DNA of 64,000 bases from Methanoculleus caldifontis (GTDB lineage: Archaea > Halobacteriota > Methanomicrobia > Methanomicrobiales > Methanoculleaceae), in the NCBI RefSeq assembly GCF_032842345.1, contig NZ_WBKO01000001.1, forward strand, positions 682,001-746,000. The letters are read 5' to 3'. Under the pieces are notes generated by a model. It was not told the DNA's origin. It worked only from the letters and a program-made list of their open reading frames with translations, and ran no database searches. This document shows positions 34,968-43,342 of this stretch, one piece after another. Within the stretch, counting starts at the first letter, position 1, and each line of letters opens with the position of its first letter. Both the position numbers and the translations under genes were made by a program.

Positions 34968-35360
34968 TCATGCCGCCTGCGGCGGGACCAGGAGCCCCTC
35001 CCTGAGCCAGCCCCAGGCGTCCCGGAGACGGTTCTCGGGAAAGTATCGGACGTCGATGCCGTTGAACCCCACAAAGAGCCCCGGCATGTGGTTCATCCAC
35101 TCCCGCCACCGCTCGCCGCCGACGATGGCGATCCGGTCGACCCGCTCGATCCCGGGCCACTGCCTGAAGTCGTCCCAGGCCTCGCCGGGCCTCCAGCTCC
35201 GGAACCCCTCGATCTTGAAGAGGAGCCGGACGTTCCGGTTTTCGCTCATCGCTCGTTCGAGGTCCGGGATCAGGATGGTGGTATAGTCGATCTCGCTCAG
35301 TTTTCCGTCGAACCGGAAGCCGAGAATACTTCCTGAACTTTCCTTCATCCGGTCAAGCAT
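34968..35360 (-). CDS. SpoIIAA-like (DUF3478) protein, copy 1
   Basis: 130 residues of the SpoIIAA-like STAS superfamily: GFRFDGKLSEIDYTTILIPDLE, VRLLFKIEGFRSWRPGEAW, VDRIAIVGGERWREWM and GIDVRYF. The second copy at 37735 matches block by block (GFRFDGEMTDEDY, VDRIAITGGEKWEEWM, PGLFVGFTGIDVRFF). Such proteins lack the phosphorylatable Ser and may bind lipophilic ligands. Role unknown. Confidence 0.8.
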   Translation of the reverse strand: MLDRMKESSGSILGFRFDGKLSEIDYTTILIPDLERAMSENRNVRLLFKIEGFRSWRPGEAWDDFRQWPGIERVDRIAIVGGERWREWMNHMPGLFVGFNGIDVRYFPENRLRDAWGWLREGLLVPPQAA

Positions 35361-35504
35361 GGGTGCCTCTATGGGCCCCGGAAGAAAAAAAGGTATGGCC
35401 TGTCGGCGGTCTCCTGCTCCGGCATGGCGTCTGCAGACGGGATCCGGATCCCCTGCCGCCGTCCTCCTCGTGCGTTGCGGCGAAGGGGGCGGGCGTTCCG
35501 GAAA

Positions 35505-36524
35505 CTACGGGCTCTGTTCGGCCGGCTCCATCAACGCCGCGAGCCAGCGGGTGTCGTCTACGGCACCGAGCACCGCCTTTGCGAAGAGCGCCAGCGGCAC
35601 GGCGAGGAAGAGGCCGGGGACGCCGAGCACCAGGAACCAGAAGAAGACCGAGAGGATGATGACGAGCGGGGAGAGGCCGAGTTCTTCTTCTGCGGGGTGC
35701 GGGGCGAGGAGGGTCCGGGAGAGATAGTCGACGGCCGCGATCCCGGCGGCGACGGCCACGGCGCCGGGGAGCCCGTGCTGGAGCCAGGCGAGGCCGGTGG
35801 GGGCGATGGAGATGATAGGGAGGCCGAGGTAGGGGATGTAACTGAAGAGCACGATCAGGATCGCCCAGAGCACCGGGGCGTCGATCCCCATGAGCCAGAG
35901 CAGGACGGCGATGACGCTGCCGGTGACGACGCTCCCCCGCGTCCTGATGCCGACATACCCGTTCAGGCTCCGGGAGAACCCGGTGCACCGGCCGGCAAGA
36001 TCGGTGCCGCCGATGCCGGGTAAGGTGCGAAGCCTCTGCGGGAGCCCGGCAAACTCAAACAGCATGAAGACCGTGACGGTGATGGTCACCAGGACGTCGA
36101 TCGCGAGTTCCGTGAGCCCCGCGACGACCGCCTCGACGGAGGGGAGGAGAGACGCGTCGCCGGACGCCCCCGGGATCTGCCCTCCGAGGTCGGGGCCCGT
36201 GCCGCCGAGGAGCGCCAGCTGCTCCTGCAGGAGCTCCTGGTAGGCCGGGAGGGCCTGTTCGATCTGGAGGAGCGAGATGCCGAGGACGGCGATCAGGAGC
36301 AGGCTCGCTCCGGCGATGAGCCCGACGAGGGCGAGGACCGCCATCCATCGCCGGAATCCTCGCCGCTCCAGCCAGCGGACGGCCGGAGAGGCGACGACGG
36401 AGATGACGAGGGCCGCGAGGACCGGGTTTGCAAGCGGGGCGGCAACGTGCATCCCGGCGACCAGGATGGCGCCGATGACGAGGACGCGGGCGAGCGAGGC
36501 GAGCGTGGACGAGGAGGGCTGCAT
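35505..36524 (-). CDS. AI-2E/PerM family transporter, copy 1
   Basis: 339 residues, 7-8 hydrophobic helices with the family's central helical hairpin and FSYIPYLGLPIISIAPTGL, then LSRTLLAPHPAEEELGLSPLVIILSVFFWFLVLGVPGLFLAVPL. The family exports small molecules or acts as Na+/H+-type antiporters; the substrate is not predictable. Same length and order of motifs as copy 2 at 38828. Confidence 0.87.
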   Translation of the reverse strand: MQPSSSTLASLARVLVIGAILVAGMHVAAPLANPVLAALVISVVASPAVRWLERRGFRRWMAVLALVGLIAGASLLLIAVLGISLLQIEQALPAYQELLQEQLALLGGTGPDLGGQIPGASGDASLLPSVEAVVAGLTELAIDVLVTITVTVFMLFEFAGLPQRLRTLPGIGGTDLAGRCTGFSRSLNGYVGIRTRGSVVTGSVIAVLLWLMGIDAPVLWAILIVLFSYIPYLGLPIISIAPTGLAWLQHGLPGAVAVAAGIAAVDYLSRTLLAPHPAEEELGLSPLVIILSVFFWFLVLGVPGLFLAVPLALFAKAVLGAVDDTRWLAALMEPAEQSP

Positions 36525-36714
36525 TTCAGTCGTGCGCGGGTGTAATCCGGCCCCCTCCTTTCAGGACTCCGCCGGTCCGCCCGAACCTCTTCCCCGCCGG
36601 CATATCCTTTGCTTCACGCGCGGGCTCACCGGTACGCCGCGCCTGCCGTAACGTCATCACGGGAAGAGGTCTGGTCCTCGTATATAAGCGTACCCGGTCT
36701 CCGGGTGGCGGCCT

Positions 36715-37650
36715 CTACCGGGCGCCGCCCCGTGCGGCGGAGTCGGCCGCGGCGTCCTCCTCACCGTCGGGGCGGGGGAAGACCGCCCTGTTCAGCCTGC
36801 CGCGGACGAACTTCCGTATCCGGGGGAAGCCCTGCTCCCACCGGGCCCGGAGGATGGGGACGGTGTAGGGGAGGTGGTGCGGGAGGACTGCCGTCCCCAT
36901 CACCGCCTTCTCGACGAGCGGCCGCTCGCGGCCGATGATGACGGTTTCTCTCCGGGCGACGGCGTCCAGGAACTCCTCCACGGTTTCGGCCTCGGCGCAG
37001 GTGACGACCCCGCCGAGTTCGTGGAGGAGGTGGCCGTCGGTCCCCCCGGTCCGGCCGAGGCGGTGGGCGGCGGCGAGCCCGGCGGCCTTCAGGTTGTGGG
37101 ACCGGGCCATCCCGCCGCAGATCACCTCGAGGGCGTCGAGGCGGGAGAAGACCTCCTGGCCGATGCATCTGCCCGCGACGCACCGCTCGACCCCCCGGTT
37201 CAGGAACGCATACCCGCAGGGGTGCGCCTCGGCGGCGATGCAGGCGTAGCCCTCGCGGCGATCGAGTATCTCCTCGGTGTCGAGACGAATTGCCGTGAAC
37301 GGACCCTCTCCACGGTTCTTCTCGACGTGGCGGCGGTAGAAGTCGACGAGATCGGCGGCCGAGTAGAAGTAGAGGAGGAGGTGCGGACCGTCGCTGGCGC
37401 TGACCTCGATCCCGGGGATGAGGGAGACGTTGCTCTTGTGCCGGCCCGCCTCGACGACGCCGCTCGTCTGGTTGTGGTCGGTGATCGCAAGCCCGATCCC
37501 CCGCCGGGCCGCGAGCTTCAGAGCGTCCCGGACGGAGGTGACGGAGTCGGAGTGGCGGGTGTGGAAGTGGAGGTCCGCCGGGAGCAGCCCGAGACGCCGG
37601 ATCTCCTCTGCTCGGGGCTTCTCAAATATGATATCCTTGTGATAACGCAT
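36715..37650 (-). CDS. PHP-domain metal-dependent phosphoesterase
   Basis: 311 residues. PHP motifs: ADLHFHTRHSDS (motif I), GLAITDHNQTSG (II), IPGIEVSASDG (III), EAHPCGYAF and TGGTDGHLLHE (IV-type His/Asp). These ligate metals for phosphoester hydrolysis, seen in nucleotide or histidinol phosphatases. The basic C-terminal RKFVRGRLNRAV tail is extra. Substrate unknown. Confidence 0.85.
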   Translation of the reverse strand: MRYHKDIIFEKPRAEEIRRLGLLPADLHFHTRHSDSVTSVRDALKLAARRGIGLAITDHNQTSGVVEAGRHKSNVSLIPGIEVSASDGPHLLLYFYSAADLVDFYRRHVEKNRGEGPFTAIRLDTEEILDRREGYACIAAEAHPCGYAFLNRGVERCVAGRCIGQEVFSRLDALEVICGGMARSHNLKAAGLAAAHRLGRTGGTDGHLLHELGGVVTCAEAETVEEFLDAVARRETVIIGRERPLVEKAVMGTAVLPHHLPYTVPILRARWEQGFPRIRKFVRGRLNRAVFPRPDGEEDAAADSAARGGAR

Positions 37651-37734
37651 GGGATCGCTGTCTGTTCGATCACCGGTTGGTTGCCGGGGATAAAAAGGGT
37701 TGCCGGTTCCCCGCAGATCAGGCCGCGACGGCAG

Positions 37735-38133
37735 TTATACCGCCTCCGCTGCCTCCCCCGTCGGTATCGGCTCTCGCAGCCAGTCGAGGGCCGCTTCCAG
37801 GTGGTCGTCGGAGAAGAAGCGGACGTCGATCCCGGTAAACCCGACGAAGAGACCGGGCAGGCGGTGCATCCACTCCTCCCACTTCTCGCCGCCGGTGATG
37901 GCGATCCTGTCGACCTGCCCGATCCCGTACCACCGCTTGAGGGCCTCCCAGTGCCCGCGGGGTTTCCAGCCGTGGAAGTCCACGACCGAGAAGATGACCC
38001 GGACGATGGGGTGGTTCCTTGCCGCCGCCTCAAGCGCCGGGATCAGCCTCGCGGCGTAGTCCTCGTCCGTCATCTCGCCGTCGAACCGGAACCCGACGAC
38101 ATTCTCCGCACCTGTCTCCATCTGCTCGAGCAT
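37735..38133 (-). CDS. SpoIIAA-like (DUF3478) protein, copy 2
   Basis: 132 residues, clear paralogue of the protein at 34968 (shared GFRFDGE, VDRIAITGGEKWEEWMHRLPGLFVGFTGIDVRF). It stands before a DUF1269 protein and the second AI-2E transporter, mirroring copy 1 beside the first transporter. Confidence 0.8.
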   Translation of the reverse strand: MLEQMETGAENVVGFRFDGEMTDEDYAARLIPALEAAARNHPIVRVIFSVVDFHGWKPRGHWEALKRWYGIGQVDRIAITGGEKWEEWMHRLPGLFVGFTGIDVRFFSDDHLEAALDWLREPIPTGEAAEAV

Positions 38134-38224
38134 GGCGCCCCCCTTCCGGCGCGCACCGGAAAAAGGTTTTGGCCGTCACCCGGCGGAGGCCGCCGGGCCC
38201 GGGCTCCTCCTCCTCGCCCCCCGT

Positions 38225-38746
38225 TTACGGGGTAGGCGGCGGGACTGCCGCCGTTGCCGTCGTCCCGGCACCGAAGGCGCCGCGGAGGTTCGCCTCCTCC
38301 GCATCCGAGAGCGAGGTCCGGATGACGCGGCCGCCGTAGTCCTTGATGGCGGCGACCACCTTGTCCGGCGTCATCTTCTTGACGAGCAGGAAGACCGCGG
38401 AGTTGCCCGGCCCGACGCTCTCCGCGACCTCCTTGATGAATTTATCATCGATGCCGTAGTCGGAGAAGCGTCCCGCGAGCGCCCCGGCGATCGCGCCGAT
38501 GGCAAGTCCGAAGATGGGGGCAAAGAAGATCAGGCCGATGAGAAGCCCCCAGAAGGCGCCGGAGAGCGCCCCCATGCCGGCGAGGTTGGTCGCCTGCTTG
38601 ATCTCGGTCTTCCCGTCCCGGTGGTGGACGACGACCACGAGGTCCTCGAGTTCGATCGTGTGCTCCTTTGTCAGGTCGATCAGCCGGTCCCTGACCCGGA
38701 ACGCGGTATCCTCGCCATCATAGGCGATGGCAATCAGATCACTCAT
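38225..38746 (-). CDS. DUF1269 membrane protein
   Basis: 173 residues: an N-terminal alpha/beta part (LIAIAYDGEDTAFRVRDRLIDLTKEH, ELEDLVVVVHHRDGKTEIKQ), then a glycine-rich membrane hairpin (GALSGAFWGLLIGLIFFAPIFGLAIGAIAGALAG), and an outer alpha/beta part ending in TSLSDAEEANLRGAF. Typical DUF1269 layout; function unknown. Confidence 0.88.
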   Translation of the reverse strand: MSDLIAIAYDGEDTAFRVRDRLIDLTKEHTIELEDLVVVVHHRDGKTEIKQATNLAGMGALSGAFWGLLIGLIFFAPIFGLAIGAIAGALAGRFSDYGIDDKFIKEVAESVGPGNSAVFLLVKKMTPDKVVAAIKDYGGRVIRTSLSDAEEANLRGAFGAGTTATAAVPPPTP

Positions 38747-38827
38747 AACTCCTCCCGCACATAAATGCGGCCGAAGATATCTTCCGGGATATATATCCTC
38801 TGCGGTCGGTCCGGGAATGGTCGGGTG

Positions 38828-39847
38828 TTATCCCCTTCGCTCCCCGGAGCCCATCAGTTCCCCCATCCAATGGGTCTCCTCCCAGCTCTCGAGGAAGAGT
38901 TTCACCGCGATCGTCAGGGGTATGGCGAGGAAGACCCCGACCGCCCCGAAGACGAAGCCCCAGAAGACGATGGAGAAGAGGACGACGAACGGCGAGAGGT
39001 CGAGTTCCCTCCCGGCCATCCGGGGGAGGAAGAGGTTCTCGGCGGCGGCGTCTATGAGGGCGATCGCGGCGATGACGGCCACTGCTCCCGCCGGTCCGTA
39101 CTCGATGAGGGCGAGGAGCGTGGGCGGGATCGCGGCGGTGAGGAGACCGACGTAGGGGACGTAACTCAGGACGAAGGCGATGAATCCCCAGAGCACCGCG
39201 AAGTCGACCCCGAGGAGGGCGAGGAAGAGCCCGGTCCCGACGCCGGTGATCAGGTTCACCTTGGTCCTGACCAGCACGTAGTCGATGAGGAGCCGGCCCG
39301 ACTGGGATAAGTGCTGGAAAGGAGAACTCTCCGGCCCCAGGCGCCGGGCGAGCACGGCCGCGAGCCGCGGAGCTTCGATGAGGAGGAAGGCGATCGCGAT
39401 GAAGACGATGACGGCGTCGAAGGCGACGGATCCGAGCTGCTGGGCGAGCCCGGCAATCTGCTGGATCACGTATCCGCGGTCGACATAGTCCCATACGCTG
39501 ATGCTCGCAGGGTCGATGCCGTACCCGGCGAGCATGGCGACCTGCGCCTCCAGCGCCTTCTCGTACTGCGGCAGAGAGAGAATAAACCCGGTGAGGGCCG
39601 CCGCGAGGAAGGCAACCGTCCCGGCGAGGAGCGCGGCGAGGCCGGCGACCACCGCTCCGGCGGCCAGGATCCGCGGCATCCCGCGGCGGGTCAGCCATGT
39701 CATGACGGGCGCGGTGATCATGGCGAAGAAGACGGCGACGAGGAACGGGCCGAGGATCGGGGTTGCGGTCCGGACCCCCGCGAGCACGATGACGACCGCG
39801 GCCCCGACGATCGCGATCCGGGCAGGGGGAGAGAGGTTCCTGGCCAT
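38828..39847 (-). CDS. AI-2E/PerM family transporter, copy 2
   Basis: 339 residues from MARNLSPPARIA; the long frame upstream is antisense to SulP and not conserved-looking. Motifs FVLSYVPYVGLLTAAIPPTLLALIEYGPAGAV, AENLFLPRMAGRELDLSPFVVLFSIVFWGFVFGAVGVFLAIPLTI. Paralogue of copies 1 and 3. Confidence 0.87.
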   Translation of the reverse strand: MARNLSPPARIAIVGAAVVIVLAGVRTATPILGPFLVAVFFAMITAPVMTWLTRRGMPRILAAGAVVAGLAALLAGTVAFLAAALTGFILSLPQYEKALEAQVAMLAGYGIDPASISVWDYVDRGYVIQQIAGLAQQLGSVAFDAVIVFIAIAFLLIEAPRLAAVLARRLGPESSPFQHLSQSGRLLIDYVLVRTKVNLITGVGTGLFLALLGVDFAVLWGFIAFVLSYVPYVGLLTAAIPPTLLALIEYGPAGAVAVIAAIALIDAAAENLFLPRMAGRELDLSPFVVLFSIVFWGFVFGAVGVFLAIPLTIAVKLFLESWEETHWMGELMGSGERRG

Positions 39848-39899
39848 ATCTACAGGGATGGTTTGGGCGCCCGACGAGATAGAGTTTTTCCGGACAGGT

Positions 39900-41561
39900 T
39901 CAGCCCCTCTCCCGGGCCAGGGCCTCCCCGGCCCGGATCGCCTCCCGAAGCGACTCCCCGATGACCGGCGTCGCGACGAAGACGTTCTCCCGGCCGACGG
40001 CGGCGGCGGTCCCGGTCTCTTCGAGACCCGCAAGGAGCTTCGGGTCGACTTCGGCGAGGACGAGCCGGCTGCCGTGGGCGCCGACCTGCCGGGCGTAGCG
40101 CTCCAGCATCCGGAAGAGCCCGCTCCCGGCCTCGACCCTCCCCCGGAGGGCGAGGACGACGACGGCGCCTTCGACCCCTTCGGGGGAGGGGAGCGAGCGT
40201 TCGATCGCCCGGAGGGTGGCGAAGTAGACGCTGCCGGAGACCGAGAGGACGGTGAGCCGGCCTGCCGTGAGCCGGCCCGGCGGGGGCTCTTCGCGGAACA
40301 TCCCCTCCCCGACCGGGACGAGGCGGACGACGGAGGCCTCGCGGGTGGAGGTGACCAGGTAGATGCCGAGCGAGAGGAAGACGCCGACGTAGATGCTGTA
40401 CTGGAGCGGGAGGACCTGGGTGGAGACGAAGGTGGCGAGCATCGCCCAGCGTCCGGGGCGGGAGTACCTGCAGATGCAGGTGATCTCCCTCGGCCGGTAC
40501 ATGAGTTCGGCCCCGATGAGGATCAGGATGCCGGCGAGGGCCGGGAGCGGGATCTGTTCCGCGAGCGGTCCCGCAACGATGATGATCGCCCCGACGATGG
40601 CCCCGGAGATGAGGTTCGCCGCCCGGGTCTCTGCCCCCGCGCCGACGTTCAATGCCGTCGCCGCGAGCGAGCCGGCCGAGGGTGCGCACTGGAGGAAACT
40701 GCAGACGATGTTCGTCACGCCCTGCCCGGAGAAGTCGCGGTTCACATCGGCGATGGTCCCGTCGCGTTCCGGGATCGCCTCCGTGACCCCGACGGCCATC
40801 ACGAGCCCGATGATGGCGAGGGCGAGCGCGGGGACGAGGAGACCGGGCGCGAGAGCGATATCCGGGATGACGGGGAGAGGGAGGCCGGCAGGGACGGCGC
40901 TGATATCGCCGACGAGCGCGACCTCCGGCAGGGCGGCCTGAACGAGGGGGGCGGCGATGATGAGCGGGAGGAGAAGGGCGACGGGGCGGAGGCGCGGCAC
41001 CCGCCGGAAGGCGACGACGAGGCCGATGGTGAGGAGGCCGATGCCGAGCGCTTCGGGCTGGACCCCTTCCGTGTGGGTGAGGAGGTCCACTACCGCGAGG
41101 ATCTGGACCGGGTTTCTCGGGAGGTCGTAGCCGGTGAGGTTGCCGAGCTGGCCGACGATGATCAGGAGCGCCGCCCCGACGATGAACCCGGTCAGGACGG
41201 CGTTCGATATGAACCGGGTCAGGCTGCCGGCCCGGACGAGCCCGAAGCCGAGCTGGAAGAGCCCGACGAGGAGGGTGAGGACGAAGAGGGTGGCCGGGAC
41301 GTCGGCCTGCGGCACCGGGGCGAGGACGGAGAAGAGGGAGACCGCGAGGACGTTTGAGAGCATCACCTTGAGATAGGAGGAGCCGGTGAGGAACGCCGCG
41401 AACGCCGTCGCGAACGCGGCGGTGTAGAGGCCGTAGATGGGGTCGATCCCGGCGACGAGGGCGAACCCCATCCCCTGCGGGATCCCGACGAGGGCGGTCG
41501 TCGCGCCGGCGGCGAGGTCGGCGGGAAGGCTCCTCCTCCACTGCGGTGTGCCGGCGGGCAT
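39900..41561 (-). CDS. SulP-family anion transporter with C-terminal STAS domain
   Basis: 553 residues from MPAGTPQWRRSL. The membrane part has LAAGATTALVGIPQGMGFALVAGIDPIYGLY (first SulP signature), FSGQGVTNIVCSFLQCAPSAGSLAATALN, and ~12 helices. The final ~115 residues (VSGSVYFATLRAIERSLP, VVVLALRGRVEAGSGLFRMLERYA) form a STAS domain. It transports sulfate, bicarbonate or a similar anion. Confidence 0.9.
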   Translation of the reverse strand: MPAGTPQWRRSLPADLAAGATTALVGIPQGMGFALVAGIDPIYGLYTAAFATAFAAFLTGSSYLKVMLSNVLAVSLFSVLAPVPQADVPATLFVLTLLVGLFQLGFGLVRAGSLTRFISNAVLTGFIVGAALLIIVGQLGNLTGYDLPRNPVQILAVVDLLTHTEGVQPEALGIGLLTIGLVVAFRRVPRLRPVALLLPLIIAAPLVQAALPEVALVGDISAVPAGLPLPVIPDIALAPGLLVPALALAIIGLVMAVGVTEAIPERDGTIADVNRDFSGQGVTNIVCSFLQCAPSAGSLAATALNVGAGAETRAANLISGAIVGAIIIVAGPLAEQIPLPALAGILILIGAELMYRPREITCICRYSRPGRWAMLATFVSTQVLPLQYSIYVGVFLSLGIYLVTSTREASVVRLVPVGEGMFREEPPPGRLTAGRLTVLSVSGSVYFATLRAIERSLPSPEGVEGAVVVLALRGRVEAGSGLFRMLERYARQVGAHGSRLVLAEVDPKLLAGLEETGTAAAVGRENVFVATPVIGESLREAIRAGEALARERG

Positions 41562-41592
41562 GCCCCGGAAGGGGGCGGGGCGCGGGATATAG

Positions 41593-42666
41593 TTACCCCT
41601 GCCCGGTGAGGACCGCCTGCTCGCTCTTCCCGGCGCGGAGCTGAACGACAAGGAGTTCATAGGCGGAGACGAGGAGTGCGGCAAAGAGCGGGCCGAGGAT
41701 AACTCCGATGATCCCGAAGAGGGCGAGGCCCCCGAAGAGGCCGATCATCATCAGGACGGGGTGGATCGCCATCCGCCTCCCCATCATCTTCGGCCGGAAG
41801 TAGAAGTCGGCGGACCCGGAGATCAGGGGGTAGCCGACGGCGAGCATCACGACCGCGCCTGATGTGTCCCCCTGGGCGAGGGCGTAGAGGGCCAGGAAGA
41901 TGATCAGGATCTGCGGCCCGAGGAACGGAATGAGCTGGAAGATGCCCATCAGGACGGCGAGGACCAGGACCTGACCGTAGCCCCAGAAGACGAAGAAGGG
42001 AACGGCGATGAGGAAGGTGATGAGGGCCACCTGGACGTTGACGATGTAGACGGCGTAGAGGGTGTCGACGGTCTTGCCCGAGAGGCTGTTCACCGAGGCA
42101 GCGAGTTGTTCGGGGAGGACGGACCGGAGTTCCTGTGCCACGTGGTCGCCTGAGAGGACGAAGAGGTAGAGGGCGAGGAAGAAGATGAAGGCTTTCAGGA
42201 GGATCATGGGGAGGCTCATCGCGATGCTCGCGAGGTAGGCCTCGAAGATATTGACGACGGCCTGGAGGGTCTCGGCCACCGCGTCAGGGGTGAGGATGCC
42301 GGCGTCGGGGAGCGCCTCGACCCAGCCGATGATGATGTTTGCCATGTTGAAGATGTAGCCGGCGTTGGTGTAGACGATCGCCGCCGTCAGGACGATCAGT
42401 CCCGATATGGAGGCGAAGGCGAGGAGCGTGATGATGGCGGCGGCGATGCGGTCGGAGGATCTGCAGGCCAGGCGCTGCTTGAACGGGATGAGGACGACGG
42501 CGAGGGAGAGCGCGAGCACGATGGCGTCGAGGAGCGGCCAGAAGGCGATGAGGATCCCGGCGAAGATGAGGAGGGCGAGGATCAGCGTCAGGAGACCGGT
42601 GTCGGAGTATCTGGTGGTCACTATCTCCCGTATGTGGATCTGGCATATGAGCCCTTCGTAACGCAT
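41593..42666 (-). CDS. AI-2E/PerM family transporter, copy 3
   Basis: 357 residues as drawn; a GTG at 42621 giving VTTRYSDTGLL is a plausible later start. Motifs IFQLIPFLGPQILIIFLALYALAQGD, SADFYFRPKMMGRRMAIHPVLMMIGLFGGLALFGIIGVILGPL. It is more diverged than copies 1 and 2 and is a third member within 7 kb. It abuts SulP with a 31-bp gap. Confidence 0.87.
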   Translation of the reverse strand: MRYEGLICQIHIREIVTTRYSDTGLLTLILALLIFAGILIAFWPLLDAIVLALSLAVVLIPFKQRLACRSSDRIAAAIITLLAFASISGLIVLTAAIVYTNAGYIFNMANIIIGWVEALPDAGILTPDAVAETLQAVVNIFEAYLASIAMSLPMILLKAFIFFLALYLFVLSGDHVAQELRSVLPEQLAASVNSLSGKTVDTLYAVYIVNVQVALITFLIAVPFFVFWGYGQVLVLAVLMGIFQLIPFLGPQILIIFLALYALAQGDTSGAVVMLAVGYPLISGSADFYFRPKMMGRRMAIHPVLMMIGLFGGLALFGIIGVILGPLFAALLVSAYELLVVQLRAGKSEQAVLTGQG

Positions 42667-42884
42667 CCTGTCGTTTTTGATTGAGTTTTAGAGGATACTG
42701 CGGTTGGATTTGCAGGGAGTGAATCCTGTGCGGGAGCACCGTATCGGGAGAGATCGCTGCCTGCAGGGCCGGCCCGATCCCGGTTGTCCGGGCGGGGGAT
42801 CCGGCAGCAAACTTTAACCCCCCTGTCCCCATAGCCCTGAGTGGATGCGCGTTTCGGCTGCAAGCGATGGGCGGGGTGATGCAG

Positions 42885-43292
42885 ATGGGTGACGAGCAGA
42901 ATGCGGAGACAGTGGGAAGACTCTTTGAGGCGTTCGGGCGCGGGGATATCCCGGGCGCCATGGAGTTCTTTGCCGAGGATGTCGATTTTCGATCGCCGGT
43001 GACACGTATTCATCATCAGGCGCTCACGTGGGCGCGTCCCCGCCACGGGCGCGAGGAGGTGAGACGGTTCTTCGGAGAGATGGCTGCAGAGGTGAGGCCG
43101 GAGCCGTTCGAAGTTCTGACGCTCGTCGCCCGGGACGATATGGTTGCCGTGGAAGGGCGAAACAGGGGGACCGTCAACGCAACGGGGGTGCAGTTCGTCC
43201 ATGACTGGGCGATGTTCTTCTCGTTCCGGGACGGCAGGATCGTACGGTGTTATCACTACTATGACACGGCAGATCTCCTTGCGGCGTTTTGA
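42885..43292 (+). CDS. SnoaL/NTF2-like protein
   Basis: 135 residues from ATG 42885, which has a GGGGTGAT ribosome-binding site 5 nt upstream (in-frame ATGs at 42867 and 42879 also exist). NTF2-fold pattern: TVGRLFEAFGRGDIPGAMEFFAEDVDFRSP, GREEVRRFFGEMA, VAVEGRNRGTVNATG, FVHDWAMFFSFRDGRIVRCYHYYDTADLLAAF. A small ligand-binding or isomerase-like protein; substrate unknown. Confidence 0.82.
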   Translation: MGDEQNAETVGRLFEAFGRGDIPGAMEFFAEDVDFRSPVTRIHHQALTWARPRHGREEVRRFFGEMAAEVRPEPFEVLTLVARDDMVAVEGRNRGTVNATGVQFVHDWAMFFSFRDGRIVRCYHYYDTADLLAAF

Positions 43293-43342
43293 GGCGCCGG
43301 GAGCCGTGTGCCCCGGCCGCAACTCCCCCGGGAGGGAGGGGT

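Noticed and set aside
39501-41357. Long plus-strand frame (618 residues) opposite SulP
   Set aside because: Antisense shadow; SulP and STAS motifs on the minus strand explain the region.
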